A DNA stretch of 15,125 bases from an uncultured Pseudomonadota bacterium (lineage in GTDB: Bacteria > Pseudomonadota > Gammaproteobacteria > Burkholderiales > Eutrophovitaceae), in contig CALJLA010000050.1 of assembly GCA_937983055.1 (NCBI GenBank), positions 1-15,125 of the forward strand. The letters are read 5' to 3'. This document shows positions 7,650 to 14,639 of this stretch, in pieces. Both the position numbers and the translations under genes were made by a program. The notes beneath the pieces are model-generated. The model saw only the letters and a program-made list of their open reading frames with translations, was not told where the DNA came from and searched no databases. Positions within the stretch are counted from its first letter, which is position 1, and each line of letters starts with the position of its first letter.

Positions 7650-7661
7650 GGCGCACGGCGC

Positions 7662-8636
7662 TCAGGCGGCCGTACGGCGCGCGCCGAAAATGGCGCGGCC
7701 GATGCGCACCATCGTGGCGCCTTCGGCAATTGCGGCCTCGAGATCGTCGCTCATGCCCATCGACAGGGTGTCGAGCGCGAAACCGCGCCCGTTCAACGTA
7801 TCGCGCAGCGCGCGCAACTGGGCAAAGCGGCGGCGCTGCAGCGCCGAATCCTCCGTCGGCTCGGGAATCGCCATGAGGCCGCGCAAGCGCAGCCCCGGCA
7901 GCGCCGCGACGACCTCTGCGAGCCCGGGCACCGCCTCCGGCGACACGCCGCTTTTCGAAGCCTCACCGCTGACGTTGACCTGTAGACAGACCTGCAGCGG
8001 CGGCAGATTTGCTGGCCGCGCCTCCGACAATCGCCGCGCGATCTTCTCCCGGTCTACCGAATGTACCCAGTCGAAATGCTCCGCAATCTGCCGCGTCTTG
8101 TTGCTTTGGATGGGGCCGATGAAGTGCCATTCCGGAGGGCGGAGCAGGGGCCCCGCCTGCGGGGATGCGACCTCGGAGGAATGGCGCGCGTCGCCCAAAG
8201 ACTCCTCATCGTCCGGACCGGGCGCCGCGACGCGCCCATCCGGAGGGCGGAGCAGGGGCCCCGCCTGCGGGGATGCGACCCCGGAGGAATGGCGAATGTC
8301 GTCGCCCGGCGCCGCATCATCCTCGGCACGAGGTGACGCGTCGCGCCGCCGCGCCAAAGACGTCCCAGCGGCCTGCGCAGGCGATCTGGAGCGATCACCA
8401 ACCCGCGCGCCGCCGGCAAGGGCCGACTCGACGGCATTCATCTTGGCGAGCGCTTCTTGGGCATAGTTTTCGCCAAAGGCAAACTGACCCGCGGCGATGG
8501 CTTCCAGAATCGATTCGGCCGGAAAGGTCTTGCTCACGGCAATCAGGCGCAATTCGCCCGGCCGCCGGCCAGCCGCCTGCGCAGCCGACCGGATGCGGGT
8601 GTGAACAGCTTGCAAGCGGGCCGCGATTGTGGTCAT
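7662..8636 (-). CDS. yggS: YggS/PLPBP pyridoxal phosphate homeostasis protein with a large in-frame insertion
   Basis: A 324-residue protein; family members are about 230. YggS binds pyridoxal 5'-phosphate and affects vitamin B6 and amino-acid homeostasis without known enzyme activity. The core is intact: PLP lysine K36 in AVSKTFP, GENYAQEAL (55-63), EWHFIGPIQSNK (169-180), GLMAIPEP (253-260), LSMGMSDD (291-298) and RIGRAIFG (311-318). About 94 extra residues (roughly 75-168), rich in Pro, Ala, Arg, Ser and Asp and containing a duplicated RHSS-VASPQAGPLLRPP block, lie in the loop before the EWHFIGP strand. The frame is open through the insertion, so a full protein is possible. ATG 8636 has a weak AAGAAG upstream. 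It is divergent from pilT, a common arrangement. Confidence 0.93.
   Translation of the reverse strand: MTTIAARLQAVHTRIRSAAQAAGRRPGELRLIAVSKTFPAESILEAIAAGQFAFGENYAQEALAKMNAVESALAGGARVGDRSRSPAQAAGTSLARRRDASPRAEDDAAPGDDIRHSSGVASPQAGPLLRPPDGRVAAPGPDDEESLGDARHSSEVASPQAGPLLRPPEWHFIGPIQSNKTRQIAEHFDWVHSVDREKIARRLSEARPANLPPLQVCLQVNVSGEASKSGVSPEAVPGLAEVVAALPGLRLRGLMAIPEPTEDSALQRRRFAQLRALRDTLNGRGFALDTLSMGMSDDLEAAIAEGATMVRIGRAIFGARRTAA
8131..8186. repeat. 56-nt palindrome-rich repeat, copy A (inside yggS)
   Basis: Differs from copy B by one base (T at 8173 against C at 8281). It contains the hairpin CCCCGC-CT-GCGGGG (8151-8164) and the overlapping palindrome GGGGCCCC (8147-8154). It is bracketed by an 8-bp inverted repeat, GCCATTCC (8126-8133) and GGAATGGC (8178-8185). 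Read in the yggS direction it encodes RHSSEVASPQAGPLLRPP and runs straight into the conserved Glu-Trp-His. Confidence 0.85.
8133..8414 (-). repeat. In-frame repeat-bearing insertion within yggS
   Basis: Compared with remembered YggS sequences, about 282 nt (94 codons; edges approximate, about 10 nt) are extra here. The insertion contains two near-identical 56-nt repeats (8131-8186 and 8239-8294) and an upstream part (about 8295-8414). That part looks like a decayed third unit: CCAAAGAC recurs (8195-8202 and 8354-8361), and SPAQAAG in the protein echoes SPQAGP with 36-37 residue spacing. A 12-bp perfect palindrome GCCTGCGCAGGC lies at 8371-8382. Removing the insertion would restore a family-length protein. 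Confidence 0.75.
8239..8294. repeat. 56-nt palindrome-rich repeat, copy B (inside yggS)
   Basis: The second copy lies 108 nt (36 codons) from copy A, same orientation, and encodes RHSSGVASPQAGPLLRPP. It has the same central hairpin (8259-8272). It keeps GGAATGGC at one end, but the other end reads CCCATCC instead of CCATTCC, so the bracketing inverted repeat is imperfect here. Confidence 0.85.
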
Positions 8637-8749
8637 ATTCTTCTTGCACTATTCACGCTAACCGCTGAATGCGTAAAGATTTTTTGGCTACCGCCGACAG
8701 ATTCCCCGGCGCCCGCACCCTCTCTTCCTCGAGGCTGGACGAACACTAA
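8637..8749. promoter_or_regulatory. Divergent yggS/pilT intergenic region
   Basis: This 113-nt gap must hold, or adjoin, the promoters of both divergent genes. It contains an AT-rich core (about 8641-8690, including a run of six T at 8680-8685) in an otherwise GC-rich window. For yggS, a weak match is TTTACG, 18-nt spacer, AATAGT on the minus strand (4/6 each). For pilT I found no convincing -35/-10 pair or sigma54 site. The pilT Shine-Dalgarno is also weak (GGAC at 8737-8740). Confidence 0.35.
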
Positions 8750-9790
8750 ATGGATATTGCCGAACTCCTTGCTTTTGCAGTCAAGAACAAAGCTTCCGAC
8801 CTGCATCTGTCGGCCGGCCTGCCGCCAATGATTCGCGTGCATGGCGATGTCCGGCGCATCAACCTGCCGCCGATGGAGCACAAGGACGTACACGCGATGG
8901 TGTACGACATCATGAACGACGGCCAGCGCAAGTTTTACGAGGAAAACCTCGAGTGCGACTTTTCTTTCGCGATCCCGAATCTCGCCCGTTTTAGGGTCAA
9001 CGCCTTCGTGCAGCAACGCGGCGCCGGCGCGGTGCTGCGGACGATTCCGTCCAAGGTGCTGACCATGGAAGAACTCAAGTGTCCGCCGATCTTCAAGGAC
9101 ATCTCGGAGTACCCGCGCGGCATCGTGCTGGTGACCGGCCCGACCGGCTCGGGCAAGTCGACCACTCTGGCGTCGATGATCAATCACATCAACGAAAACG
9201 AGTTCGGTCATATCCTGACCGTCGAGGACCCGATCGAGTTCGTGCATGAAAGCAAGAAATGCCTGATCAACCAGCGTGAGGTCGGACCGCACACGCTCTC
9301 GTTCAACAACGCGTTGCGCTCGGCCCTGCGGGAAGACCCGGACGTGATTCTGGTGGGCGAGATGCGCGATCTGGAGACCATCCGGCTGGCGATGACCGCC
9401 GCCGAGACCGGGCACCTGGTGTTCGGCACCCTGCACACCAGCTCTGCGGCAAAAACCGTCGACCGGATCATCGACGTCTTTCCGGCGGCCGAAAAGGAAA
9501 TGATCCGCGCAATGCTGTCCGAATCCCTGCGGGCGGTAATCTCCCAGACGCTGTGCAAGACCAAGGACGGTGGCGGCCGGGTGGCAGCCCATGAGATCAT
9601 GATTGGCACTCCGGCCATCCGGAACCTGATTCGCGAAGCCAAGGTGGCGCAGATGTACTCTGCCATCCAGACCGGCCAGAGCATCGGCATGCAGACGCTG
9701 GACCAGAACCTGACCGACCTGGTTCGCCGCAACGTGATCGCGAAGGAAGAAGCGCGCGGCAAAGCGGCCAACAAGGACGCCTTCGCCTGA
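8750..9790 (+). CDS. pilT: Type IV pilus retraction ATPase PilT
   Basis: A 346-residue secretion-type AAA+ ATPase that powers pilus depolymerisation (twitching, DNA uptake) at the inner-membrane pilus base. Motifs: N-terminal KASDLHLSAG (14-23), Walker A GPTGSGKST (130-138), Asp box LTVEDPIEFVH (156-166), Walker B DPDVILVGEMRD (197-208), His box AAETGHLVFGTLHT (217-230) and the retraction motif AIRNLIRE (289-296), which marks PilT rather than PilB or PilU. Length is normal. It is divergent from yggS and followed after 38 nt by pilU. Confidence 0.98.
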   Translation: MDIAELLAFAVKNKASDLHLSAGLPPMIRVHGDVRRINLPPMEHKDVHAMVYDIMNDGQRKFYEENLECDFSFAIPNLARFRVNAFVQQRGAGAVLRTIPSKVLTMEELKCPPIFKDISEYPRGIVLVTGPTGSGKSTTLASMINHINENEFGHILTVEDPIEFVHESKKCLINQREVGPHTLSFNNALRSALREDPDVILVGEMRDLETIRLAMTAAETGHLVFGTLHTSSAAKTVDRIIDVFPAAEKEMIRAMLSESLRAVISQTLCKTKDGGGRVAAHEIMIGTPAIRNLIREAKVAQMYSAIQTGQSIGMQTLDQNLTDLVRRNVIAKEEARGKAANKDAFA

Positions 9791-9828
9791 CCGGCGCCCG
9801 AACGCCGCACTGAAACAACGGAGTTGCT

Positions 9829-10965
9829 ATGGAGCGAGACCAGGCAGTCAAGTTCATCCATGACCTGCTGCGGGCGATGGTCGCCAAGAAGGCGTCGGAC
9901 CTGTTCATCACGGCCGGGTTTCCCCCGGCGTTCAAGCTGGACGGCAAGATGACGCCGGTGTCGAACCAGAGCCTGACGCCCCAGCATACCCAGGAGCTGG
10001 CGCGTGCGCTGATGAACGACAAGCAGGCGCAGGAGTTCGAAGCGAGCAACGAGTGCAACTTCGCGATCAACCCGCCGGGCATTGGACGCTTCCGGGTCAA
10101 CGCCTTCGTGCAGCAGCAGCGTGTCGGCATGGTGCTGCGGACCATCACTACGGCGATTCCCAAGTTCGAGGATCTGGGGCTTCCGCCGGTGCTGAAGGAC
10201 GTGGTCATGTCCAAGCGCGGCATCGTTCTGGTGGTCGGCGCCACAGGCTCGGGCAAATCGACGACGCTGGCCGCGATGCTGGGCTACCGGAACGAGAACA
10301 GCTTCGGCCATATCATCACGATCGAGGACCCGATCGAGTACGTGCATGAGCACAAGAACTGCGTGATTACCCAGCGCGAGGTCGGGGTCGATACCGAGTC
10401 CTGGGAGGCTGCGCTCAAGAACACGCTGCGGCAGGCGCCGGACGTGATCCTGATCGGCGAAATCCGCGACCGCGAAACGATGGACCACGCGATCGCGTTC
10501 GCCGAAACCGGCCACCTGTGCATGGGCACTCTGCACGCCAACAGCTCGAACCAGGCGCTGGACCGCATCATCAACTTCTTCCCGGAAGAGCGCCGGCCCC
10601 AGCTGCTGATGGACCTGTCGCTCAACCTCAAGGCCATGATCTCCCAGCGCCTGATCCCGAGAAAAGGCCAGAAAGGGCGGGCCGCGGCGATCGAGATCCT
10701 CCTCAACACGCCGCTCATATCCGATCTCATCTTCAAGGGCGAGGTGCACGAGATCAAGGAGATCATGGGCAAATCGCGCGAACTCGGGATGCAGACCTTC
10801 GACCAGGCCCTGTTCGACCTGTACGAGGCGGGCCTGATCAGCTACGAGGACGCGATGCGCAACGCCGACTCGATGAACGAGCTGCGCCTGCAGATCAAGC
10901 TGCACGGCAAGGATGCCCAGGACAAGGACATGATGTCCGGGCTCGATCACCTGAACATCGTGTAG
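9829..10965 (+). CDS. pilU: Type IV pilus accessory retraction ATPase PilU
   Basis: A 378-residue PilT paralogue. PilU assists PilT in retraction under load and normally depends on PilT. Motifs: KKASDLFITAG (20-30), Walker A GATGSGKST (137-145), Asp box ITIEDPIEYVH (163-173), Walker B APDVILIGEIRDRET (203-217) and His box FAETGHLCMGTLHA (224-237). The C terminus is longer than PilT and lacks AIRNLIRE, having LISDLIFKGEV there instead. ATG 9829 has CGGAG at 9819-9823 (5 nt spacing). It is the distal gene of the pilTU pair and converges on the RlmL-like gene. Confidence 0.97.
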   Translation: MERDQAVKFIHDLLRAMVAKKASDLFITAGFPPAFKLDGKMTPVSNQSLTPQHTQELARALMNDKQAQEFEASNECNFAINPPGIGRFRVNAFVQQQRVGMVLRTITTAIPKFEDLGLPPVLKDVVMSKRGIVLVVGATGSGKSTTLAAMLGYRNENSFGHIITIEDPIEYVHEHKNCVITQREVGVDTESWEAALKNTLRQAPDVILIGEIRDRETMDHAIAFAETGHLCMGTLHANSSNQALDRIINFFPEERRPQLLMDLSLNLKAMISQRLIPRKGQKGRAAAIEILLNTPLISDLIFKGEVHEIKEIMGKSRELGMQTFDQALFDLYEAGLISYEDAMRNADSMNELRLQIKLHGKDAQDKDMMSGLDHLNIV

Positions 10966-10969
10966 GTCC

Positions 10970-10989
10970 GCGGCGGGATTACCCGCCGC
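10970..10989. terminator. Hairpin between convergent pilU and the RlmL-like gene
   Basis: GCGGCGGG (10970-10977) pairs perfectly with CCCGCCGC (10982-10989) across an ATTA loop. It lies 5 nt past the pilU stop, and its loop carries the stop codon (TAA on the minus strand, 10979-10981) of the convergent gene. Neither side has a T run, so it may be a transcript-end stabiliser or a weak, factor-assisted terminator rather than a classic intrinsic terminator. Confidence 0.4.
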
Positions 10990-12163
10990 CCTGTTGCGGC
11001 TTGCGCCGCATCGGGCCCGACACCAGCCTGAACTCGTAGAGCCGGCACTCGATCGCGCCGTTATAAAGGGGCGTGCGGCGCGATGGCGCCAGCCCGATCA
11101 GCTTCGGCAGCCGCAGGTCACCGGTGAAAATGTAGGCACGCCAGCCGGCGAAGCTGCGCTTCAACGCATCACCCAGCTCCGGATAGAAACGCGCAAGGCT
11201 GTCCTGCTGCGCCTCCAGCCGCACGCCGTAGGGCGGATTCATCACCAGAACGCCTTCCTCGGCAGGCGCCGCGATGGCGGTCACGTCGGCGACCGACAGC
11301 CTCACATGATCGGCCACGCCGGCGTTCGCCAGATTGCGCCTCGCGGTCTGCACCGCCCCCGCGTCGCGGTCCGACCCGAAAATCCGCGGCATGGCGGCAG
11401 ATGCGACGCGGCGTTCCCGGCGGACGCGGTCCCAGAGCGCAGCATCGAAACCGTGCAGCCGCTCGAACCCGAAACTTCGTCCGGCGCCCGGGGCGATGCC
11501 CAGCGCGATCTGCGCCGCCTCGGCAAGAAAGGTTCCACTGCCGCACATCGGATCGAGCAGCGGCAGGTCCGGCGTCCAGCCGGCGAGACGCAGGATGCCG
11601 GCCGCAAGGTTCTCGCGCAGCGGCGCTTCGCCGGCGCCTTCGCGATAGCCACGCTTGAACAGTGCCTCGCCCGAGGTGTCGAGATACAGGGTGTAGTCGC
11701 CGCTGGTGAGAAACGCATGAATGCGCACATCGGGATTCGCGGTATCTACGCTGGGGCGCCGGCCGAACCGGTCGCGAAAGCGGTCGCACACCGCGTCCTT
11801 GATGCGCAGGGTCGCGAACTCCAGGCTCTTCAGCGGGCTGGCAATCGCCGACAGGTTGACGCGCAGCGTGCGATCGACGTCGAACCAGCGCGGCCAGTCC
11901 ACCGCGCGCGCCGCGCGGTACAGGTCTTCCTCGCTCCGGTAGGTGCCGGCGGCGATTCGCCACAGTAGGCGGCTCGCGATACGGCTGCCCAGGTTGCAGC
12001 GATACAGGGTCTCCAGCGTGCCGGAAAATGCCACACCGCCATCGGTTGGCTGCGTCTCGGCCGCGCCCAGCTCCGACAGCTCCGCGGCGAGCAGGTGCTC
12101 GAGGCCGCGCGGAGAGGTCGCGAAGAAGCGCTCCCGCGCCTCAGAGCGGGAGGAAGATTTCAA
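10979..12163 (-). CDS. THUMP-domain class I SAM-dependent RNA methyltransferase, RlmL-like
   Basis: A 394-residue protein matching the N-terminal half of E. coli RlmKL, the part that makes N2-methylguanosine at 23S rRNA 2445. The THUMP region spans about 50-165. Then come the family segment LFKRGYR (168-174), SAM motif I DPMCGSGTF (204-212), SDRDAGAV (264-271) and catalytic NPPYGVRL (309-316). The RlmK half is missing, as in many betaproteobacteria. The target base is inferred from the family. Start TTG 12163 has AAAAGGG 6 nt upstream, gives MKSSSRSEARERFFATSPRGLE, and overlaps the HIRAN gene by 23 nt; no ATG or GTG lies between it and the conserved FFATSPRG. Confidence 0.9.
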   Translation of the reverse strand: MKSSSRSEARERFFATSPRGLEHLLAAELSELGAAETQPTDGGVAFSGTLETLYRCNLGSRIASRLLWRIAAGTYRSEEDLYRAARAVDWPRWFDVDRTLRVNLSAIASPLKSLEFATLRIKDAVCDRFRDRFGRRPSVDTANPDVRIHAFLTSGDYTLYLDTSGEALFKRGYREGAGEAPLRENLAAGILRLAGWTPDLPLLDPMCGSGTFLAEAAQIALGIAPGAGRSFGFERLHGFDAALWDRVRRERRVASAAMPRIFGSDRDAGAVQTARRNLANAGVADHVRLSVADVTAIAAPAEEGVLVMNPPYGVRLEAQQDSLARFYPELGDALKRSFAGWRAYIFTGDLRLPKLIGLAPSRRTPLYNGAIECRLYEFRLVSGPMRRKPQQGGG

Positions 12164-12521
12164 GTTCGACCCTTTTCCAGGGATCGCGATGTTTGGTCAG
12201 CCGCACGATGCGCGCGGCCAGGCGGTTGCCGAAGTCGAGCTGGCGCGCGACCGCGGCGTTCTCCCTGCGCGGCAGGTAGCCAAGCACGTGTCCCTGCCAG
12301 TCGACGCGTACCGCAAGCGGATCGTGCGGATTGTCGGGCTCGCGCACCAGCGCCAGTGCGTCGCCGACACGCATGGAGCCCCATACGGCGCGTCCTTCGT
12401 GAAACTGGAACCCCGCCAGCGGCGAGACCTGTACCAGGATGCGCGCCTCGGTGGCCACCGCCGCCGACGCGATCCACCCCGCCAGCAGCAGGGCCAGCGC
12501 GGCCCAGGTCCGGCGCCTCAT
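12141..12521 (-). CDS. Secreted standalone HIRAN-domain protein
   Basis: A 126-residue protein with a Sec-type signal peptide (MRRRTWAALALLLAGW, probable cleavage near AVAT at 21-24). A HIRAN domain follows: AGFQFHEGRAVWGSMRVGDALALVREPDNPHDPLAVRV (36-73), the GHVLGYLPRREN core (77-88) and a C-terminal strand. HIRAN is best known as a DNA-end-binding domain in Rad5/HLTF helicases; a small exported version cannot be doing that job in the cytoplasm. The function is unknown. The ATG at 12521 shares one base with the hemJ stop (TGATG), and this start is preferred over longer frames because it gives the signal peptide and the coupling. Confidence 0.8.
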   Translation of the reverse strand: MRRRTWAALALLLAGWIASAAVATEARILVQVSPLAGFQFHEGRAVWGSMRVGDALALVREPDNPHDPLAVRVDWQGHVLGYLPRRENAAVARQLDFGNRLAARIVRLTKHRDPWKRVELEIFLPL

Positions 12522-12934
12522 CAAAACGGCTTCAGCTCGACCAGGAACACGATCGCCACCAGCAACAGCACGGGTACTTCGTTGAACCACCGGTACCAGA
12601 CATGCCCATGGGGATTGCGGTCATGGCGGAAATCGAACATCAGCTTGCCGCACCACACGTGGTAGGCGATCAGCAGGGCAACCAGCGCCAGCTTGGCGTG
12701 CAGCCAGCCGCCGCCGATGCCCCAGCCGAGCCACAGCCACAGCCCCAGCGCCACCGCGAGCAGCGCGCTCGGCGTCATGATGCCCCAGAAGAGCTTGCGC
12801 TCCATCAGCTTGAAGCGCTCGATGCCGACGCGGTCCTCGGCCATCGAGTGATACACGAACAGTCGCGGCAGATAGAACAGCGCCGCGAACCAGGTGATGA
12901 CGAAGATGATGTGCAGCGACTTGACGGTCAGCAT
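12521..12934 (-). CDS. hemJ: HemJ-type protoporphyrinogen IX oxidase (UPF0093)
   Basis: A 137-residue membrane protein with four hydrophobic segments (about 5-25, 51-71, 78-100, 117-135). It has the HemJ marks: His8 near the N terminus, LFYLPRLFVYH (19-29), LHAKL (78-82) with Lys81, and RWFNEVPVLLLVAI (115-128). HemJ oxidises protoporphyrinogen IX to protoporphyrin IX in haem synthesis in many bacteria lacking HemG and HemY. The name rests on these motifs and the usual length of about 140. It starts 3 nt after the ABC permease stop and overlaps the HIRAN gene by one base. Confidence 0.9.
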   Translation of the reverse strand: MLTVKSLHIIFVITWFAALFYLPRLFVYHSMAEDRVGIERFKLMERKLFWGIMTPSALLAVALGLWLWLGWGIGGGWLHAKLALVALLIAYHVWCGKLMFDFRHDRNPHGHVWYRWFNEVPVLLLVAIVFLVELKPF

Positions 12935-12937
12935 CGA

Positions 12938-13723
12938 TCAGCCCAGAAGGCGCCGGCGCGACACTACCAGCGCGGCATAGAACCCGGCCAGCGCGTAGGC
13001 CAGCAGCACCAGCAGATGCAGGCCGATATCGCTCGGGACGACACCCGCCACCAGCGGCCGCGCCAGCAGCACCGCATGGGTCAGCGGGAGCACCGCGGAC
13101 ACCGATTGCAGCAGCGGCGGCAGCTGGGTCACCGGGAAGAACACGCCGCACAGCAGCACCATCGGCGTTATGAACAGCGTGAAGTAATACAGGAAGAAGT
13201 CGTAGCTCGGCGACAGCGCATTCATGACCAGGCCGAGGCTGCCGAAGGTGACGCCGATCAGCAGCGCCAGCGGCACGATCCACAAGGTCAGCGGCGAATA
13301 GGACAGGCCGAGCAGCCAGATGACGATCAGGATCGCCACCCCGGACAGAAAGCTCTTGCTGGCGGCCCACATCGCCTCCGCCAGCACGATGTCGTCGAGA
13401 TCGACCGGCGCATTCATGATCGAATCCCAAGTCTTCTGCACGTGCATGCGCGAAAAGGCCGAATACAACGACTCGAAGGTCGCGGTGTTCATCGTGCTGT
13501 AGCACACGGTGCCCGCGGCAAGGAAGGTGATGTAGGGCAGCCCGCCGACTTCGCCGACCAGCGCGCCGAGCCCGTAGCCCAGCGCCAGCATGTAGAACAT
13601 CGGGTCGGCCAGGTTGCCCAGCATCGACGGCACCGCGAGCTTGCGCCAAACGAGGAAATTGCGGCGCCAAATCTGAATGAAGCTCAGGCTGAAACGCGGC
13701 GGTGCGAAATCCTTGGCGCGCAT
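12938..13723 (-). CDS. ABC-2 type transporter permease, NodJ-like
   Basis: A 261-residue integral membrane permease with about six hydrophobic segments. It shows the ABC-2 family signature: LADPMFYMLALGYGLG (38-53), a central membrane block and the late GVFFPVTQLPPLLQSVSAVLPLTH (193-216). It pairs with the upstream ATPase (4 nt gap), so together they form a complete exporter, probably as a 2+2 complex. NodJ in rhizobia exports lipochitin oligosaccharides, but betaproteobacterial relatives lack nod genes and their substrate is unknown. I therefore give no symbol. Confidence 0.9.
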   Translation of the reverse strand: MRAKDFAPPRFSLSFIQIWRRNFLVWRKLAVPSMLGNLADPMFYMLALGYGLGALVGEVGGLPYITFLAAGTVCYSTMNTATFESLYSAFSRMHVQKTWDSIMNAPVDLDDIVLAEAMWAASKSFLSGVAILIVIWLLGLSYSPLTLWIVPLALLIGVTFGSLGLVMNALSPSYDFFLYYFTLFITPMVLLCGVFFPVTQLPPLLQSVSAVLPLTHAVLLARPLVAGVVPSDIGLHLLVLLAYALAGFYAALVVSRRRLLG

Positions 13724-13727
13724 CGGC

Positions 13728-14636
13728 TCAGTCCCGCAGGTCCCGACCGGTGAGTTTCAAAAAAACATCCTCAAGGTTGGCCGGCCGGTGCAGGTAGCGC
13801 AGCCCCTGCCGCCCCTCCAGGGTGGCGATCAGCGGCTCGGCGCGGTGGGTATAGGCAAACGCGGTCTCGCCGGTGCGTTCGACGCGCTCGGCCAGCGCGC
13901 TGCAGGCCGACAGCCATTCCTCCACGCCGTCTCCGAAAATCTCGACCACCTCCGGCTCGATGTGGCGGGCGATCAGCTCCCTCGGCGAGGCGGAGGAGAT
14001 GATGCGGCCATGATCCATGATCGACAGCCGGTTGCACAGCCGCTCGGCCTCCTCCATGAAGTGAGTGGTCAGCAGAATGGTCTTGCCCTGGGAAACGAGC
14101 TGCTTCAGCCGGTCCCAGATCACGTGGCGGGCCTGCGGATCGAGTCCCGTGGTGGGCTCGTCGAGAAATATCAGGTCGGGATCGTTGACCAGCGCACGCG
14201 CCAGCGCCAGGCGCCGCTTCATCCCGCCCGAGAGCTGCTGGATACGCGAGCCGGCACGGTTGACGAGGCCGGCGAATTCCAGCAGCTCGGGCAGGCGGCT
14301 GCGGATCAGGGCATCGGGCTGGCCGAAATAACGGCCATAGACCATCAGATTCTCGGCCACGGTGAAATCCGGGTCGAGGTTGTCGTTCTGGGAAACCACG
14401 CCGACGCGCACCCTCGCCTGCCGGGCGGCTTTCGGCACCGGCGTGCCCAGTACCGTGATGTGGCCGGCGTCCGGTTCGACCAGCCCCAGGCACAGGCGCA
14501 AGGTAGTGGTCTTGCCCGCGCCGTTCGGTCCGAGCAGCCCGTAGCACTCGCCGCGCTGCAGGGACAGGCTGATCCCGCGCACCACCTCCGTGCCGCCGTA
14601 GGATTTCCTCAGGTCCCTGATTTCGAGCAGTTCCAT
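13728..14636 (-). CDS. ABC transporter ATP-binding protein, NodI/DrrA-like
   Basis: A 302-residue ATPase. Motifs: Walker A GPNGAGKT (36-43), Q-loop Q83 in VVSQND, signature LSGGMKRR (135-142), Walker B LIFLDEP (155-161) with catalytic E160, and H-loop TTH (190-192). The C-terminal 80 residues follow the NodI/DrrA pattern, ending EDVFLKLTGRDLRD. It supplies energy for the adjacent permease. ATG 14636 starts 3 nt after the hydrolase stop. Homology to NodI does not by itself give the substrate. Confidence 0.94.
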   Translation of the reverse strand: MELLEIRDLRKSYGGTEVVRGISLSLQRGECYGLLGPNGAGKTTTLRLCLGLVEPDAGHITVLGTPVPKAARQARVRVGVVSQNDNLDPDFTVAENLMVYGRYFGQPDALIRSRLPELLEFAGLVNRAGSRIQQLSGGMKRRLALARALVNDPDLIFLDEPTTGLDPQARHVIWDRLKQLVSQGKTILLTTHFMEEAERLCNRLSIMDHGRIISSASPRELIARHIEPEVVEIFGDGVEEWLSACSALAERVERTGETAFAYTHRAEPLIATLEGRQGLRYLHRPANLEDVFLKLTGRDLRD

Positions 14637-14639
14637 GCG

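Noticed and set aside
7546..7656. N-terminal extension of the SRPBCC protein to 7656
   Set aside because: It would bury the signal peptide and cover the promoter-like sequence; ATG 7545 has a good ribosome site.
8131..8294. CRISPR-like array from the two 56-nt repeats
   Set aside because: Only two copies, inside an intact coding frame, with long hairpin-rich repeats, a 52-nt spacer and no cas genes.
9208..10950. 580-codon minus-strand open frame across pilT and pilU
   Set aside because: Antisense shadow of two unmistakable ATPases; no recognisable domain.
12095..13753. 552-codon plus-strand open frame
   Set aside because: It is antisense to the HIRAN, hemJ and ABC permease genes, which have clear family motifs; the product is Gln/Arg/His-rich shadow sequence typical of GC-rich DNA.
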